Below, piece after piece: positions 60,613-64,000 of a stretch of 64,000 bases of DNA. Source of the stretch: Ilex aquifolium (Eukaryota > Streptophyta > Magnoliopsida > Aquifoliales > Aquifoliaceae); assembly GCA_951799425.1 (NCBI GenBank), contig OX637397.1:38792409-38856408 (forward strand), read 5' to 3'. Each line of letters starts with the position of its first letter. The stretch's first letter is position 1. The notes beneath the pieces are model-generated. The model made no database searches. It was not told where the DNA came from and saw only the letters and a list, made by a program, of their open reading frames with translations. Position numbers and translations under genes: made by a program.

Positions 60613-62259
60613 GTATGTGTTGGTTTTCTTTTCAATTTTCCTCCTTTTTTTTCACCAAGCTAGCTAATTTACATGGTTGTAGTTGTTTGTTGGTTGTGAT
60701 TGTGAATTAACATGTGGTTTTATGTTTTTTGAGATTATCTTTTTCTTTGACTACCTGGGAATGTTTGTGCTAAGAGAGTCACTTGGGATTATGGAATGTG
60801 TTTTTTCTTTTAAATAAACTTTTCATATATTAATTGGGATAATTTTGGGATTATACCAAAATAGTTATTATTTGGGTTAAATAGTTTGAATGTTTGCTTG
60901 GGTTACTTGGTGGTTGATGGATGGAGTTTGAACTTATTTGTGCTAAGTTTGTCTTTTAATTTGCTTTTTAGTTATGTGTTCGCACCCTTAATTTGGGAGA
61001 TGATTCATAAATTTAGGGATGCTTTTGGTTCTATAAACTTGCTCTTATTGTGTGAGTTTCTTTGTGCGTGAATGTGGATGGTTTCATTAGATCTCGGTTT
61101 GGTTTCATTGTTTAAATGGGTGTAGTTTAATTGTTTAAAATAAGAAGCCTTTCCAAGATCATTTTTTTGTGCTTTATATAACACAACCATTGTTTGATGA
61201 CCATTTGAGCAAGAAAACTCTGATTTTCAAATTTTATTTCCATCTTTCATTTATATATAGGTTATGACTGCTAGCCAAACGGTGCTAGATGGACTCTTAT
61301 GTAAGGCCACTTGGTGAGACTTCGATAAGCACTAGAATTGTCATTTCTATCATTGGACTTTTTTGATTTCATTAAACTTTGTCATTTCAGACTTTTTTGG
61401 GCTATTTGACTTAATAATTAGTTAATTGCACTTACTCTATCTAAAACTATGGAGGTTTTCCTTGATTAATTGTCAATGAAAAGATTTAAGCTAATTATAT
61501 ACTTGAAAAATCCATGCGACAGCCTGTACAAGATTGATTGTGTTTAGGCAAAACTATTAAAAGTTAATTTGCTGCACCTACGCGACTTTCTCCCTAGCAA
61601 TTAGTTGTTTTGGGTTTACATGCTTTGGATTTTGTTTATTTTTTGTTCGATTTTATGAATTTGGTGTTGTCTCTGTGAATTTGTTGTTTGAGTTTTGTAC
61701 TGATTGTTGTGAATTTGGTGTTTTTTTTTTGGATTTTTGGTGAATTTGGTGTTATCGATGTAATTTGGGAGTTGTTTTAATGATTTTTACATTCGACATG
61801 GTTTTTACAGGACAACTTAAGTTAGATTAATTTGAGTTTCATGGTGTTGATCTATGATTTCATTTCTATCACGGAATACTTAGTCAAGGATGAAAGGGTT
61901 GTTATAACAACATGGGTTTAACTCGGTTATAAGCTTTTATAGATTATCTTCAACACTGTCATGTGGCAGTTGACATTGAACTTTTGTTTAATTTTATTTT
62001 GCATCACAGTGCCTATTAGTTCAAGTTGTTTCAAAAATTAGCATGCATGAGTCTGATCTCTTCTCTCTCTGTCTCTGTCTCTCTTTTCTCACCCAGCCTT
62101 GATCGTGATGGAGCCACAATCAATGAAACAGCGACCCACCATCGAGTAACCCCTCACTAGCATGCCCAAATTTAGGTATCCTTCTCTCCTTCTCTCGCTT
62201 TTCCTCTCTCTATGTTCATTTTTGTCTCTCCGTCACTTTTTCTTCATCTCCAACACACA

Positions 62260-62395
62260 TATGCACATAAACACGCACACAATACACAGTACATGTACAC
62301 ATGCACAACACACAACACACAACACATGCACTTACAATACACACACAAAACACATAGCGCGCGCACACAATATACGCAAAAAGACACATAAAACT
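62260..62395. repeat. CA-rich simple sequence
   Basis: Degenerate ACACAC/CACAAC repeats with a GCGCGC patch at 62358-62363. The open frame across it is a repeat artefact. Confidence 0.75.
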
Positions 62396-64000
62396 TGATA
62401 ATTGAAATTGATTTTGAATATATTTGAAATTAAATTTTAGTAACTTTGGGGGGAAATTGATACTTTGCTAAACTTTTGGTGTTAAATTTGATATATTTAG
62501 TTGATTTTTATATCAAGTTGATTTAATTGGTTGAATGGGTTTCTTTGGTCCATGATTAGATGAGTTTCTTTGGTGCTTGATTAGTGATTAAATTTGATAT
62601 TAAGTTGATTTAATTGGATTTAAGGCTTTTATCTTTAAATATTTATATTAAGTTTCTTTGGTACAATGACAGCAAGATTAGTTTTTTACATATGGTATGA
62701 AAGTTGCATTTTGCATTTCGAATTATTGCATTTGAGATTTTCCAATTGATTCCTATTTTTTTAATTACCGCGCACACAAACATCCACAAGCACAACACTG
62801 ACACACATCGACTCTAGAACTCACTGATTAACAACATTTATACATACTTGCACTCACACGCAGCCCACGCAACACTCGCGTAGTCGCGTGTATGTGGAAG
62901 CGTGCTTGGGGTTGTATGTAGTTGATTTTTGTTTGAGAAAATGAAATTGATTTTTTTTTCCAGGTATGTATGGAGGCATGCTTGGGGTTATTTTCCAGTG
63001 AAGTTGTATATAGATAACATTCAAGCCTTTAAATCTCCATTAGGCTTACAATAGCCCATTTTCATTCATTTCTTTCCTTTCGAAATTATGGATTGTTTTT
63101 TATCTACTTTTTTCTTTCTTTTGGGATCATGGATTAGTTTTCTACTTTTTTTTCAACAGATTGTTGTGTAAAGTATTGGATAAATGTTGTAGACCTTTAA
63201 TTCTATGGTGGGAGTTGTTATACTCACTTTAGATTGAAATCTTTGGATTTATTGTTTATTGTACATGCGTGTAAAGATGCAATTTTTTTTTGAAAAAAAC
63301 ATGGTAATAAAGTTAATTGCATGTCGTTATGGTGGATACATGGTTGCGTTTGTTGGTAAATGGTTGTGTTAGGCAAAATTGTGGCGTGATAGTGAGACAT
63401 TTGGTAGCCTTTTTTGATATGAAAATAAATTGTATACAGGTTGAAAATTTTCTAGGGTCCCATTTTCAGGAGAAACTCTAGCCAAATTTTTTTAAAATAT
63501 ATTAAACTCTTTAACTTTTTATCCAATGAATTTCTAACTTTTGCCAATTGTTATTTTGGTTATACAGTATCTGTAGACACATACACAAGATTAATTGAAC
63601 CAATTATCTTGATTTGCTTCAATTTTGCTTGGATTTTTTACTTTTGTTGTAGTAATTTTTATATGGGAGTCGATATGAATGTTAATTAAATGAGTGCATT
63701 TGGAATTGCGGGTTGGATTTGATATACGCAAATCAATACGGATAAAGTTGAGCTTTATTATATTGTTGATATTACTATGTTGCAGTAGTTGATGAATTGT
63801 TAAGATAGAATTAGGGAGTTATATTGAATCTGATAAATGAATTGGGTCATATTTTCTTTAATTTCATATGTTTCTTATTAATAAGCATATTCGATAAATT
63901 ATGTACACAAGTTGATATATTTTTTTTTTTTTTGTGTATGTTTTTAAAGTAAATTTTGTCAATTTTTTTATATTGATTGTTGGTCTATATTGATTTAAAA

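Larger units (their letters stand above)
57575..64000 (+). mobile_element. Helitron-like element 2, runs to or near window end
   Basis: It starts TCTATACTAATAAGATAGAG after an A, a good Helitron 5' end. A CT-rich leader with an ATG (GCCATGGCCCATGTACC, 57955-57971) parallels that in element 1. Further on are exon-like pieces with intron-like T-rich spacers, including the xylose-isomerase-like exon at 60532-60612. Also present are CA-rich patches (62260-62390). No Rep or helicase motifs were seen. A hairpin-like GTATCTGTAGACAC at 63568 might be a decayed 3' end, but no CTAG follows it. The 3' boundary is therefore unknown. Confidence 0.5.

Noticed and set aside
63549..63600. 3' end of Helitron-like element 2
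   Set aside because: A hairpin-like GTATCTGTAGACAC is present but is followed by ATACACAAG rather than CTAG|T. It is too decayed to call as a boundary.

Overview
The window is eudicot-type plant nuclear DNA. It is AT-rich, has long introns with GT-AG borders, and is packed with plant transposon families. I recognise only three host genes. A plus-strand PADRE/DUF4228 gene lies at 4272-6905 (two exons). A large minus-strand FAB1C/D-type phosphatidylinositol-3-phosphate 5-kinase lies at 17927-8416 (11 coding exons, 1737 codons as I join them); it is convergent with the first gene. A small plus-strand gene at 51904-52143 encodes an IDA-like/PIP-like secreted signalling peptide. The species cannot be named from the sequence.

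Region by region: 1-4080 is intergenic with MITE and SINE relics and a duplicated promoter block. 4.1-7.1 kb is the PADRE gene, with a SINE in its 1.9 kb intron. 8.4-18.7 kb is FAB1C with its CT-rich leader; its 2.5 kb intron 4 carries a SINE and a foldback MITE. 18.7-23.5 kb has no recognisable gene. 23502-39625 is a tandem duplication of a non-coding block (unit A 23502-33210, unit B 33211-39625). Both units carry the same older insertions (a long 3-bp-TSD MITE, a hAT MITE, a mini-Helitron, a foldback MITE). Unit A alone carries a 3273-bp Helitron, and unit B preserves its exact empty A|T target site.

39754-40427 is a hAT-type MITE with a perfect 8-bp target duplication. 40576-46981 is a degenerate Ty1/copia element with 199-bp LTRs. 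Its pol 3' end is split by a 1892-bp TG...CA insertion with a 5-bp target duplication, best read as a solo LTR; it contains two minisatellites and a TATA box. 47-51.9 kb is intergenic and contains a minus-strand Helitron 3' end. After the peptide gene come a mini-Helitron, AT-rich simple repeats, and two copies of a composite MITE (a hAT MITE nested in a TTA/TAA-target MITE).

From 55386 to the window end the sequence looks like one or two large Helitron-type elements with related 5' ends, a dimeric minisatellite, CT-rich leader-like pieces, and a broken exon resembling xylose isomerase. Exon borders were placed by eye from splice consensus, reading frame and family similarity. Nothing was aligned by software.
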